Source: 13-2-20CM-68-14 sp046733295 (GTDB lineage Bacteria > Actinomycetota > Thermoleophilia > Gaiellales > Gaiellaceae). Taken from it: a stretch of DNA of 64,000 bases. The translations under genes and the position numbers were made by a program. Below the pieces are notes generated by a model, which worked only from the letters and a program-made list of their open reading frames with translations, searched no databases and was not told where the DNA came from. The stretch spans positions 23,365 through 87,364 of the forward strand of contig JBKPOY010000005.1 of the NCBI GenBank assembly GCA_046733295.1, read 5' to 3'. This document shows positions 42,955 through 51,117 of the stretch, piece after piece (the stretch's first letter is position 1; the number at the start of each line of letters is the position of its first letter).

Positions 42955-43664
42955 GCGGGCGGCTTCTCGGCGACGAGCACGAAGTCGCCCGGCACCCGTC
43001 GGTCGCGGTGCCGCCACGGGTCGAACTCGGGGAACTCCTCGAGCGAGCGCAGGAGCAGGCTCGACTGCGCGACCGCGGTGACAATCTGGCCGAGACGCCA
43101 GAACCGCTCCTCCTTCTGCTCCTCGGCCGGCTCTCCGGGCAGCTCGAAGTGCTCCCAGCCGACGCTCGACTGCGGCCGGTCGTCGAAGTAGTCCTCGCGC
43201 CAGCGCAGGGTCATGTCGAGGCACTTGCCCGCGGGGTGGCCGTCGTAGAGGAAGAGGAACCCGCCGGGCCTGAGCGCCGCGGCCACGCCCTGCAGCCAGG
43301 AGCCGAGGTCGTGCAGCCAGGTGAGCACTCCTCCACCGGTAAAGACGAGGTCGAAGCGCGCGCGCTCGAGCTGGATCGGCAGCTCCTGCACGTCGGCCTG
43401 GATGAAAGCCGCCGTCGGGGCCCGCTCCCGCGCGGCGGCCAACGCCTCCGCGGAGATGTCGACGGCGGTCACCAGCGCGCCGAGCCCCGCGAGCTCGGCC
43501 GTCGCCTCTCCGGTCGCGCACTGCAGGTGGAGCACGTGCTTGCCCTCGAGCTCGGGCAGCCGCTCGCGCACGGGCTGCGGGATGCCGAGACGCCCCCGCA
43601 TAGCATCCGCCCGGCGTCGGTGGATCTCGTCCCAGGCGCGGCGGTTGTGCTCGGTCGGCTCCAT
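42951..43664 (-). CDS. SAM-dependent methyltransferase
   Basis: A 237-residue class I methyltransferase. It has motif I VLHLQCATGEATAELAGLG (Gln-Cys-Ala where Asp-x-Gly is common), VTAVDISAEAL, DLVFTGGGVLTWL and LRPGGFLFLYDGHP. The HLQC-T-G pattern is found in a known subgroup of small-molecule methyltransferases. Substrate unknown. Its stop overlaps that of the convergent aminotransferase. An inter-gene repeat lies upstream. Confidence 0.82.
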   Translation of the reverse strand: MEPTEHNRRAWDEIHRRRADAMRGRLGIPQPVRERLPELEGKHVLHLQCATGEATAELAGLGALVTAVDISAEALAAARERAPTAAFIQADVQELPIQLERARFDLVFTGGGVLTWLHDLGSWLQGVAAALRPGGFLFLYDGHPAGKCLDMTLRWREDYFDDRPQSSVGWEHFELPGEPAEEQKEERFWRLGQIVTAVAQSSLLLRSLEEFPEFDPWRHRDRRVPGDFVLVAEKPPA

Positions 43665-43700
43665 GGAGGGAAGGCTACGCTCCGTGACGCTTCCACCACA

Positions 43701-43785
43701 GTGTCCGACACCGGGCGAACCTGCCGGCGTGCAGGGGAAACCCGGCGCCGCGTCACAGTTCCGTAACGGTGTCCGACGTCGGGAC
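43701..43785. repeat. Intergenic repeat element, copy A
   Basis: It begins with the palindrome GTGTCCGACAC and ends with CGTAACGGTGTCCGACGTC plus GGGAC. The latter 19-mer is identical in copy B at 58651-58669. A GTGCAGG segment lies between in both copies. The unit ends about 15 nt before the TAG of the minus-strand reductase gene. Looks like a small dispersed, MITE-like or REP-like sequence. Confidence 0.7.
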
Positions 43786-43799
43786 AGGGCCGGTTGGGC

Positions 43800-44537
43800 C
43801 TAGGCCAGCAGGGAGAAGCCGCCGTCGACGATCAGGGTGTGGCCGCAGACCATTTCCGCGGACGAGGAGCACAGCCACGTAACGGCGTCGGCGACGTCTC
43901 GCGGCTCGACCAGCCGGCCGGCCGGGGTGCGCTCGCGCCCTGAGCGGAGCATCTCGTCCTTGTTCGGAAAGTGCTCGAGGGCGCCCGTCTCGACCACCCC
44001 GGCCGAGACGGCGTTGACGCGGATGCCGCGCGGCGCGAGCTCGACCGCGAGGTAGCGCACGAGCGACTCGAGCGCCGCCTTCGACGTCCCGACGACGACG
44101 TAGTTCTCGAGCACCCGTTGGGCGCCGAGGCTCGAGATGCCGACGATCGACGAGCCCGGCTTCATCTGCGGCACCACAATCTTCGCGAGCGCGAGGAGCG
44201 CGTGCGCGTTCGCGTCGAGCGTCCAGTCCCAGTGCTTCTTCTCGACCTCGAGCGCCGGCCGGATCACTCCCGTCGCGGCGTTGTGGACGAGCGCGTCGAG
44301 CGTGCCGAGCTCGGCGACCTCGCGTGCAACCCGCTCGGACGCGACGTTGCCGCGGACGAGCACCGGCTCGGCGCCCGCGGCGCGAAGCTCCTCGGCGGTG
44401 GCCTCCGCGGCGGTGTCGTTCCGGAGATAGCCGATCGCCACCCGTGAGGCCCCCAGCGCGGCGAAGCGCAGCGCGATCTCCCTGCCGATCCCGCGCGACC
44501 CACCGGTGACGAAGACCGAGGCGCCGTCGAAGCGCAC
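43800..44537 (-). CDS. Enoyl-ACP reductase III-like (FabL) short-chain dehydrogenase
   Basis: A 245-residue SDR. The NAD(P) motif TGGSRGIG is near the N-terminus and NAATG is at about 86. The catalytic pair is Tyr146 and Lys153, a Tyr-x6-Lys spacing in ENYVVVGTSKAALESL typical of FabL rather than the usual Tyr-x3-Lys. IRVNAVSAGVVETGALEHFP and VDGGFSLL complete the match. It probably reduces enoyl-ACP in fatty-acid synthesis. GTG 44537 lies just after the upstream small gene's stop. Confidence 0.85.
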   Translation of the reverse strand: MRFDGASVFVTGGSRGIGREIALRFAALGASRVAIGYLRNDTAAEATAEELRAAGAEPVLVRGNVASERVAREVAELGTLDALVHNAATGVIRPALEVEKKHWDWTLDANAHALLALAKIVVPQMKPGSSIVGISSLGAQRVLENYVVVGTSKAALESLVRYLAVELAPRGIRVNAVSAGVVETGALEHFPNKDEMLRSGRERTPAGRLVEPRDVADAVTWLCSSSAEMVCGHTLIVDGGFSLLA

Positions 44538-44541
44538 GCGG

Positions 44542-44820
44542 CTAGTCCCGCCCGGGCAGCGGCTCGTCCGCCGGCGCGAAGCTCGGCAGCTCGTCCCAGC
44601 CCGGAACGTCCCGCCGAACACGGCCGCCACCCGCGGCCTTCGACGAGGCGTGGCCGAGCCGGTCAAGAAGCGCCATCTTCTCCTCCCCGTACTCCCGCAC
44701 CGGATCGCCCTCCGGCAGATCCTTGACGAGCTCTTCGACGCGCGCTCGTAACTGGTAGGCGAACTGCGGCGTCGCCGGGCCCACCAACGCGTCGATGGCG
44801 TCCCTCTTCGGCTCGGGCAT
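44542..44820 (-). CDS. Small hypothetical soluble protein
   Basis: A 92-residue helical protein (EPKRDAIDALVGPATPQFAY, then VEELVKDLPEGDPVREYGEE) with a Pro/Asp-rich tail. ATG 44820 is 13 nt from the divergent permease start. It precedes the FabL-like gene by 4 nt, so the two are co-transcribed. No family recognised. Confidence 0.65.
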   Translation of the reverse strand: MPEPKRDAIDALVGPATPQFAYQLRARVEELVKDLPEGDPVREYGEEKMALLDRLGHASSKAAGGGRVRRDVPGWDELPSFAPADEPLPGRD

Positions 44821-44833
44821 CGCGAAGAGCCTA

Positions 44834-45754
44834 ATGGGTAGGGTCGAGCGGGTGCGACGTCCCGAGGCCGCCGACCTCATGCTCCTCGTGACGGTGGTCA
44901 TCTGGTCGCTGAACTTCACGGTCACGAAGTACGTCCTGAACCACGGTTTTCGCCCGCTCGCCTACAGCGGCCTTCGCTTCGGGGCCGCCGCCGTCCTGTT
45001 CATCGGGTTCACCTGGCTCCGCGAGCACTCGTTCCGGCTACGGCGAAAGGACATCCCGTTCATCCTCGGCGCCGCGGTCATCGGCATCTCGCTCAACCAG
45101 GTGACGTTCGTCTACGGGACGAAGCTGACGACGGCGACGACGGTCGCGCTCATCTTCGGCACGCTGCCGATCATGACCGCCATCTTTGCCGCGGCTGGCG
45201 GAATCGAGAGCCTGCACGCCCGCTTCTGGCTCGCCGCCGCGATCTCGTTCGGCGGCGTGTGCATGGTGGCGTTCGGCGCGAAGGGCGGGGTCTCGGGCGA
45301 CCTCTGGGGCTACGGCCTCACGCTCGCCGCGGCAGCGACCTGGGCAGCCTACTCGGTCGCGATCGCTCCGCTGATGACGCGGTACACGGCATCGCGGATC
45401 AGTGCGTACGCGCTGACGATCGGCTCGATCCCCGTGCTCCTGGTCGGCGCTCCCCAGATCGCCGACCAGAGCTTCAGCGGGCTCCCAACCCTCGTCTGGG
45501 CGGCCTTCGTGTTCGCGGTTCTCGGTCCCCTCTTCCTGACGAATCTGCTCTGGTTCAACGCGATCGACCGCGTCGGCCCTTCTCGCGCATCCCTGTACGC
45601 CAACCTGCAGCCGTTCCTCGGTGCGATCTTCGCCCTCGTGCTGCTGAGCGAGCCGCTGACGAGGTACCAGGTCGCGGGGGGCCTCCTGATCGCGACGGGA
45701 ATCATCCTCTCCCGCGTCCGCGAGTCCGCGCTCGTCACAGCCGAGGGCCCGTGA
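44834..45754 (+). CDS. EamA-family (DMT) permease
   Basis: A 306-residue protein with ten hydrophobic helices in two EamA halves. The first half has LLVTVVIWSLNFTVTKYVL and a TLPIMTAIFA end; the second has AATWAAYSVAIAPLM and SRASLYANLQPFLGAIFALV. These proteins export amino acids or other metabolites; the cargo cannot be read. The promoter must overlap that of the divergent small gene. Confidence 0.9.
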   Translation: MGRVERVRRPEAADLMLLVTVVIWSLNFTVTKYVLNHGFRPLAYSGLRFGAAAVLFIGFTWLREHSFRLRRKDIPFILGAAVIGISLNQVTFVYGTKLTTATTVALIFGTLPIMTAIFAAAGGIESLHARFWLAAAISFGGVCMVAFGAKGGVSGDLWGYGLTLAAAATWAAYSVAIAPLMTRYTASRISAYALTIGSIPVLLVGAPQIADQSFSGLPTLVWAAFVFAVLGPLFLTNLLWFNAIDRVGPSRASLYANLQPFLGAIFALVLLSEPLTRYQVAGGLLIATGIILSRVRESALVTAEGP

Positions 45755-45913
45755 CCTCGTTGCGCGCCCGGCTCGGGCGAAAGCCTCCCGGCAACCAGTT
45801 CACGATCGGCCGGGTCCTGCGATCTACTCCGGCCTGATGGTGGCGTGGTCGTCGTCGCCACAGGCGGGGACGCGGGCGGCAGCACACTCGTGAGACCGCG
45901 TTAGAGTAAGAGC

Positions 45914-47014
45914 GTGAGCTCGACCGATTTCATGCCGCTCAAAGGGTGGGACCACATCGAGCTCTGGGTCGGGAACGCGAAGCAGGCCGCCTACTTCTAC
46001 GAGCATGCGTTCGGCTTCACACGGACCGCGTACGCCGGCCCGGAGACGGGCGTCCGCGATCGCGCCTCCTACGTTGTCGAGCAGGGCGACATCCGCCTCG
46101 TCCTGACGAGCCCGCTCCGCGAGGAGCACGAGATCGCGAAGCATCAGTGCCGCCACGGCGACGGTGTCAAGGACATCGCGCTCGAGGTGCCGGACGCCAC
46201 CGAGGCGTACCGCCAGGCGGTGCAGCGCGGCGCGCGCGGCGTCACCGAGCCGCATACCGCCGAGGACACCTACGGCTCGATCGAGCTGTCCGCGATCGCG
46301 ACCTACGGCGAGACGATCCACACCTTCGTGAACCGCGAGGGATACGACGGCCCGTACATGCCCGGCTACGTCTCCGTCTCCTCGAACGGCCGTCCCGGCC
46401 GGGGCGTCGGCCTGATCACCATCGACCACGTGGTCGGGAACGTCGAGCTCGGGCGCATGGAGCACTGGGTCGAGTTCTACGAACGCGCCTTCGGGATGAC
46501 CGAGATGATCCATTTCTCGGACGAGGACATCTCAACCGAGTACTCCGCGCTCATGTCCAAGGTCCTGACCGACGGCGAGGGACGGATCAAGTTCCCGATC
46601 AACGAGCCGGCCGAGGGAAAGCGGAAGAGCCAGATCGAGGAGTACCTCGACTTCTACGGCGGCCCGGGTGTCCAGCACATCGCGCTCGCGAGCGAGAACA
46701 TCGTCGAGACGGTCGACGCGCTCAAGGAGCGTGGCGTCGGCTTCCTCGAGACGCCGGAGACGTACTACGAGGACGCCTGCGCCCGCGTCGGCGAGATCGA
46801 CGAGAGCTGGGACGACCTGCAGCGCCTGCGGATACTCGCCGACCGCGACGACGAGGGGTACCTGCTCCAGATCTTCACCAAGACCTCGCAGGACCGGCCG
46901 ACGATGTTCTTCGAGGTGATCGAGCGCCACGGCGCTCGCGGCTTCGGCGACGGCAACTTCAAGGCCCTCTTCGAGGCGATCGAGCGCGAGCAGGCGCTGC
47001 GCGGAAACCTCTGA
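45914..47014 (+). CDS. hppD: 4-hydroxyphenylpyruvate dioxygenase
   Basis: Converts 4-hydroxyphenylpyruvate to homogentisate. It has 366 residues in two VOC halves. The Fe(II) ligands are His172 (DHVVGN), His255 (VQHIAL) and Glu334 (FFEVIER). FTKTSQDRPTMFFEVIERHG is the C-terminal family block. It starts with GTG 45914. The later homogentisate dioxygenase and fumarylacetoacetase-like genes give the rest of the pathway. Confidence 0.95.
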   Translation: MSSTDFMPLKGWDHIELWVGNAKQAAYFYEHAFGFTRTAYAGPETGVRDRASYVVEQGDIRLVLTSPLREEHEIAKHQCRHGDGVKDIALEVPDATEAYRQAVQRGARGVTEPHTAEDTYGSIELSAIATYGETIHTFVNREGYDGPYMPGYVSVSSNGRPGRGVGLITIDHVVGNVELGRMEHWVEFYERAFGMTEMIHFSDEDISTEYSALMSKVLTDGEGRIKFPINEPAEGKRKSQIEEYLDFYGGPGVQHIALASENIVETVDALKERGVGFLETPETYYEDACARVGEIDESWDDLQRLRILADRDDEGYLLQIFTKTSQDRPTMFFEVIERHGARGFGDGNFKALFEAIEREQALRGNL

Positions 47015-47018
47015 ACCT

Positions 47019-47375
47019 CTGAAGCTCGACCACGCCCAGGTCCTCGCACCCCACGGCGGCTCCGAGGCCGCCCGGAGCTTCTACGTCGAGCTGATCGGCT
47101 TCGAGGAGATCGACCGCCCGGCGACGATGGGCGGTGTCGGGGTGTGGTTCAGCGTCGGCTCGCAGGAGCTTCACGTCACCGAGCACGAGCCGTTTGCGCC
47201 GGCGACCAAGGCGCATCCGGCCTTCGAGCTCGACGGCGCGGCTCTCGACGCGCTGGCCGAGCGGCTCGGAGCCGCCGGGGTCGACGTGACCTGGGACGAG
47301 CGACTGCCGGGCGCACGACGGTTTTACGCCTTCGACCCGGCGGGCAACCGGTTGGAGTTCCTCACGCGACGATGA
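47019..47375 (+). CDS. VOC-family (glyoxalase-like) protein, apparent CTG start
   Basis: A 118-residue single VOC domain. Reading from CTG 47019 gives (M)KLDHAQVLAPHGG, the normal beginning of this family including the first metal-side His. ARSFYVELIGFEEI and the final AGNRLEFLTR with the Glu follow. No ATG, GTG or TTG is in frame before ATG 47127, which would delete the first beta-alpha unit. It is 4 nt after HPPD and overlaps the next gene as ATGA. Its substrate is unknown. Confidence 0.78.
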   Translation: MKLDHAQVLAPHGGSEAARSFYVELIGFEEIDRPATMGGVGVWFSVGSQELHVTEHEPFAPATKAHPAFELDGAALDALAERLGAAGVDVTWDERLPGARRFYAFDPAGNRLEFLTRR

Positions 47376-48133
47376 TCGTCGAGCTGCTCGAGACCCCGGC
47401 CCGCCAGGCCAGGGTGGAGTCCGAGACCGCCCACCGGCCCTGGCCGCTGCCGGACGAGCCATGGGTGATGGCGCAGACCTGGGACGACCTCCTCTTCGCC
47501 CACTGGCGCGTGCCCGCCGAGACGATCGCCCACCACGTTCCGCAGGGGCTCGAGGTCGAGCTGTACGACGGTACGGCCTGGCTCGCCGTCACGCCTTTCG
47601 TCCTCACCGGCTTTCGGCTCCGTGGCACCCTTCCCGTTCCGGGCCTGTCGACGTTTCCCGAGCTGAACGTGCGGACGTACGTGACGGCGGAGAACAAGCC
47701 CGGCATCTGGTTCTTCAGCCTCGACGCCGGCAGCCGCCTCGCCGTCGAAGGCGCCCGCCGCGCGTACAAGCTCCCGTACCACTATGCGCACATGTCGGCC
47801 AGGTCGCGGGGCAGCGGCGTCGAGTACTCGGCCGCCCGCGCCGACGGCTCCGACCACCGGTTCGAAGCGGCCTACCACCCCGCCGGAGAACGGTTCACCG
47901 CCGAGCCCGACTCGCTCGAGTGGTTCCTGACCGAGCGCTACTGCCTCTACGCCGTGGATCGAGGCCGGCTCCAGCGCGCCGAGATCCAACACCCGCCGTG
48001 GCCCCTGCAGGCGGCGCAAGGGGAGCTCCGGACGAACACGATGCCGCCTTCAGAGATCACCGTCGAAGGCGCGCCGTCGTTGCACTTCGCGCGGCGCCAG
48101 GACGTGCTGATCTGGCCGCTTCGGCCCGTGTAA
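47372..48133 (+). CDS. YqjF-like protein (DUF2071)
   Basis: A 253-residue soluble protein. It has MAQTWDDLLFAHWRVPAETI, the FPELNVRTYV block and GIWFFSLDAGSRLAVEGARR, and ends LHFARRQDVLIWPL. The family's function is unknown. Its position behind HPPD and the VOC gene may be operon convenience only. Confidence 0.85.
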   Translation: MIVELLETPARQARVESETAHRPWPLPDEPWVMAQTWDDLLFAHWRVPAETIAHHVPQGLEVELYDGTAWLAVTPFVLTGFRLRGTLPVPGLSTFPELNVRTYVTAENKPGIWFFSLDAGSRLAVEGARRAYKLPYHYAHMSARSRGSGVEYSAARADGSDHRFEAAYHPAGERFTAEPDSLEWFLTERYCLYAVDRGRLQRAEIQHPPWPLQAAQGELRTNTMPPSEITVEGAPSLHFARRQDVLIWPLRPV

Positions 48134-48224
48134 GCAAAGGGTTAGCACCCCGCAAGAGCGCCTCCGATCCGACGTCTACTCAAGGGCAGGAAAAGATAGC
48201 TCGCGAAAGGGTGAAATCGAAACC

Positions 48225-48848
48225 ATGAAGCGTTGGCTCGTTCTTCCGGTTCTGATCGTCGGCGCGCTATCGCTCGCGGCGATCGGCCTGGCTACCCCCG
48301 GGAACGGACACAAGGGGAAGCCGAATGCCAAGGGCGGGAAGTTCGTCTTTCACGTGACGACGACGGATCACGGCTGCGACTTCCGGCCGTGGGCCACGGA
48401 CACGCTGCGGCGCGTCTACAAGGTCTGGAAGCGCGAGGACGGCTCGTACGTCGTCCGCCGCGAGGACCGCGGTCGCTTCGTCACGCTCGCCGGCCCGAGC
48501 CCGAGCGCCGATCCGTGCCCCGGCGTCATCCGCCGTGGCAAGCACGGCTCGACCCTCCTCGCCGGCATGAAGGGCAAGATGCACGGCTACCTGCGGGGCG
48601 TCGTCACGGGTGGCACGTTCATCCCGACCGGCACCTGCACGGCCGAGTGCACGAGCAGTGACTTCATCGCCGGCTTCTTCACCGCCGGCTCGAAGTTCAC
48701 GTGCAGCGAGGGCTACGCCGGCTGCCGCTTCAACTTCAGCTACACGGCTCAGCGCCACAAGCGGCAGGGTCTCAAGCGCCACCACTGGGTGGACCGTGGG
48801 ATCGACGGCGTGCACGAGATCTTCATCGGAGACATCGCCAACTCGTAG
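48225..48848 (+). CDS. Exported Cys-containing protein of unknown function
   Basis: A 207-residue protein with a signal peptide (MKRWLVLPVLIVGALSLAAI, then GLATPG). The mature part is basic and has six cysteines (CDF, PCPG, TCTAEC, FTCSEGYAGC), likely disulfides. A His/Lys-rich C-terminus precedes a DGVHEIFIGD end. Monocistronic, with a clear terminator after it. No family recognised. Confidence 0.78.
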   Translation: MKRWLVLPVLIVGALSLAAIGLATPGNGHKGKPNAKGGKFVFHVTTTDHGCDFRPWATDTLRRVYKVWKREDGSYVVRREDRGRFVTLAGPSPSADPCPGVIRRGKHGSTLLAGMKGKMHGYLRGVVTGGTFIPTGTCTAECTSSDFIAGFFTAGSKFTCSEGYAGCRFNFSYTAQRHKRQGLKRHHWVDRGIDGVHEIFIGDIANS

Positions 48849-48876
48849 TCGACGACAAGATCTTCTCGCCAGAAAG

Positions 48877-48903
48877 GAGAGCCCGCCGCAAGGCGGGCTC
48901 TCT
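48877..48903 (+). terminator. Rho-independent terminator after the exported protein gene
   Basis: AGAGCCCGCC / GGCGGGCTCT stem with a GCAA loop, followed by CTGTATTTC. One of the best terminator candidates in the window. Confidence 0.85.
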
Positions 48904-48925
48904 GTATTTCGGTGATGCTTCGCGC

Positions 48926-50269
48926 GTGAGCCCGCAGCGGCGAACCGCGCTCGTCTCCGTCCTGGCCGCGTGCGTCCTGATCGCCGTCAAGCTCGTGGCG
49001 GGGATCGCATCGCACAGCCTCGGCCTGCTCTCGGAAGCTCTCCATTCGGGGACGGATCTCGTCGCGGCGCTGCTCACGTTCTTCGCGGTCGGGGTCGCCG
49101 CGCGGCCCGCCGATCGAGGTCATGCCTACGGCCACGGGAAGGCGGAGCACCTCGCGGCCCTCGGCGAGGCCGCGATTCTCGTCCTCGCTGCGCTGCTGAT
49201 CGTCTGGCGCGCCGTCTCGCATCTGGTGGGCTTCACCGACTCCACGGTCGAAGCCGCCTGGTACGCGCTGGCCGTGCTGGCGTTCGTGATCGTCGTCGAC
49301 CTCAGTCGCACGGTCGTCTCGTGGCGCGCCTCACGGCGCTACAGCTCCTCCGCGCTGCAGGCGAACGCCGTCCACTTCGCGAGCGATCTCGCAGGATCGA
49401 TCGCGGTCCTCGCCGGCCTGCTCGGCGTGCGTGCCGGCTGGCAGGACGCCGACTCGGCGGCCGCGTTGTTCGTCGCATTCCTCGTGCTCGCGGCCGCGAC
49501 GCGGCTGATGAGACGCAACGTCGACGTCCTCATGGACCGCGCTCCTTCGGAGGCGCAGGAGGCCGCGGAGGCGGCGATCGCAGCGCTCGAGCCGCAGGTT
49601 CAGCTCCGGCGCCTTCGGATGCGGCAGGCCGGCGGACGGCAGTTCGCGGACGTCGTCATCGGAGTGCCCCCGGGCGCCGCGATCGGCCAGGGCCACGCGG
49701 CGGCCGACGCCGTCGAAGCCGCTGTGCACCAGGCCTTGCCGGCAAGCGACGTCGTCGTCCACGTCGAGCCGCAGGAGGACGAGCCGGCCCTGAGGGAGCG
49801 CGTCCTCGCCGCCGCGCAGCGAGTCCCGCAAGTGCGCGAGATCCACAACCTCAAGGTGCTTCGAACGGACGGCGGCGTGGAGGTGTCGCTGCACCTGAAG
49901 CTCCCCGGCGAGCTCGCCCTCGAGCAGGCGCACGCGGTCGCGACCGCCGTCGAGGAGGCGATCGCGGACAACGTGCCCGAGGTCGTCTCGGTGCAGACGC
50001 ATCTCGAGCCGATCCGGGAGCCAGCGCGGGGCGAGACCGTCGACCGGGACGCCGGCTTCGTCGAGGAGATCGTCCGCGGCGCGACGGGCGCGCCGCCGCG
50101 CGACCTCCGCTTCCTCGACACGGAGGAAGGCCTCGTCGCCTTCCTCACCCTCGGCCTCGATCCCGGGACCCCGCTGGAGGAGGCACACCGCCGGGCGAGC
50201 GCAGTCGAGGAGTGCATTCGCCGCGAACGACCCGAGATCGCAGATGTGATCGTGCATACCGAGCCGTGA
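48926..50269 (+). CDS. Cation diffusion facilitator with three tandem C-terminal domains
   Basis: A 447-residue metal transporter. The six-helix CDF domain (about 1-200) has the two HxxxD metal sites His40/Asp44 and His150/Asp154, and HAYGHGKAEHLAAL. The cytosolic part has three similar ~75-residue alpha/beta repeats at about 205-282, 286-362 and 373-447. Each ends in a V(V/I)VHxEP or VQTHLEP strand. Most CDF proteins have one such dimerisation domain. It exports Zn2+, Fe2+ or Mn2+ by proton antiport. GTG 48926; it overlaps the next gene as GTGA. Confidence 0.88.
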   Translation: MSPQRRTALVSVLAACVLIAVKLVAGIASHSLGLLSEALHSGTDLVAALLTFFAVGVAARPADRGHAYGHGKAEHLAALGEAAILVLAALLIVWRAVSHLVGFTDSTVEAAWYALAVLAFVIVVDLSRTVVSWRASRRYSSSALQANAVHFASDLAGSIAVLAGLLGVRAGWQDADSAAALFVAFLVLAAATRLMRRNVDVLMDRAPSEAQEAAEAAIAALEPQVQLRRLRMRQAGGRQFADVVIGVPPGAAIGQGHAAADAVEAAVHQALPASDVVVHVEPQEDEPALRERVLAAAQRVPQVREIHNLKVLRTDGGVEVSLHLKLPGELALEQAHAVATAVEEAIADNVPEVVSVQTHLEPIREPARGETVDRDAGFVEEIVRGATGAPPRDLRFLDTEEGLVAFLTLGLDPGTPLEEAHRRASAVEECIRRERPEIADVIVHTEP

Positions 50270-51108
50270 AGCTCTGCCTCTTCACGCCGAACGACCGCGA
50301 CGTGCGGGGCTGGGTCGGGGTGATCGAGGGCGACCGAGTCGTACACCTCGCGGCGCAAACGCTCGCCGCCTTCTTTACCGGGGGCGGCTCCGCCCGCGAG
50401 CATGACGAGTACGACCTCGCGGACGTCCGGCTGCTCGCTCCGGTGCCCCGGCCGCCCTCGATCCGCGACTTCTACGCGTTCGAGGAGCATGTCCGCAACG
50501 CCGCGCGGGTCACCGGCCGTCCCGGCGTCCCGGCGGAGTGGTACGAGCTCCCGGTCTTCTACTTCTCGAACCCCGCCGCGATCTACGGGCCCGACGACGA
50601 GATCCCGTTCCCGGCGGGGTCGAACGAGCTCGACTACGAGCTCGAGGTCGCCGTCGTGATCGGAGACGTCACCGGTACGAGCCCGATCGGCGGGTTCACG
50701 ATCATGAACGACTGGTCGGCACGCGACCTGCAACGGCAGGAGATGCGCGTCGGGCTCGGCCCGGCAAAAGGCAAGGACTTCGCGACGTCGCTCGGACCAG
50801 TCGTCGCGACTCCCGACGAGCTCGGTGACCTGCAGCTCGAGATGGTGGGCCGCGTCAACGGAGAGGAGCGCTCGCGCGGCAACCTCGGCTCGATGCATCA
50901 CTCGTGGGAGGCAATCCTCGGTCGCGCTGCCGCGAACACGAAGCTCGTCCCCGGCGACGTGATCGGCTCGGGCACGGTCGGCAGTGGCTGCATCCTCGAA
51001 CAGGGAGACAACCGCTGGCTGCAGCCGGGCGACGTCGTCGAGCTCGAGGTCGAGGGGCTCGGTGTGCTCAGAAACGTGATCGGCCCACGGCCGGCGGCGT
51101 CGCGGTAA
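50266..51108 (+). CDS. Fumarylacetoacetate hydrolase-family protein
   Basis: A 280-residue FAH-fold enzyme. The metal ligands lie in the segment ELDYELEVAVVIG (Glu, Glu) and in the following MNDWSARDLQ. GPAKGKDFATSLGP and the GDVIGSGTVGSGC end are typical. With HPPD and homogentisate dioxygenase in the same stretch, fumarylacetoacetate cleavage to fumarate and acetoacetate is the best guess; other acylpyruvate hydrolase roles are possible. Confidence 0.86.
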   Translation: MKLCLFTPNDRDVRGWVGVIEGDRVVHLAAQTLAAFFTGGGSAREHDEYDLADVRLLAPVPRPPSIRDFYAFEEHVRNAARVTGRPGVPAEWYELPVFYFSNPAAIYGPDDEIPFPAGSNELDYELEVAVVIGDVTGTSPIGGFTIMNDWSARDLQRQEMRVGLGPAKGKDFATSLGPVVATPDELGDLQLEMVGRVNGEERSRGNLGSMHHSWEAILGRAAANTKLVPGDVIGSGTVGSGCILEQGDNRWLQPGDVVELEVEGLGVLRNVIGPRPAASR

Positions 51109-51117
51109 CCTCGGAAC

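Noticed and set aside
45755..45913. A gene or RNA in the 159-nt gap before HPPD
   Set aside because: Only short open frames antisense or in-frame fragments; no RBS-start pair and no stable hairpin.
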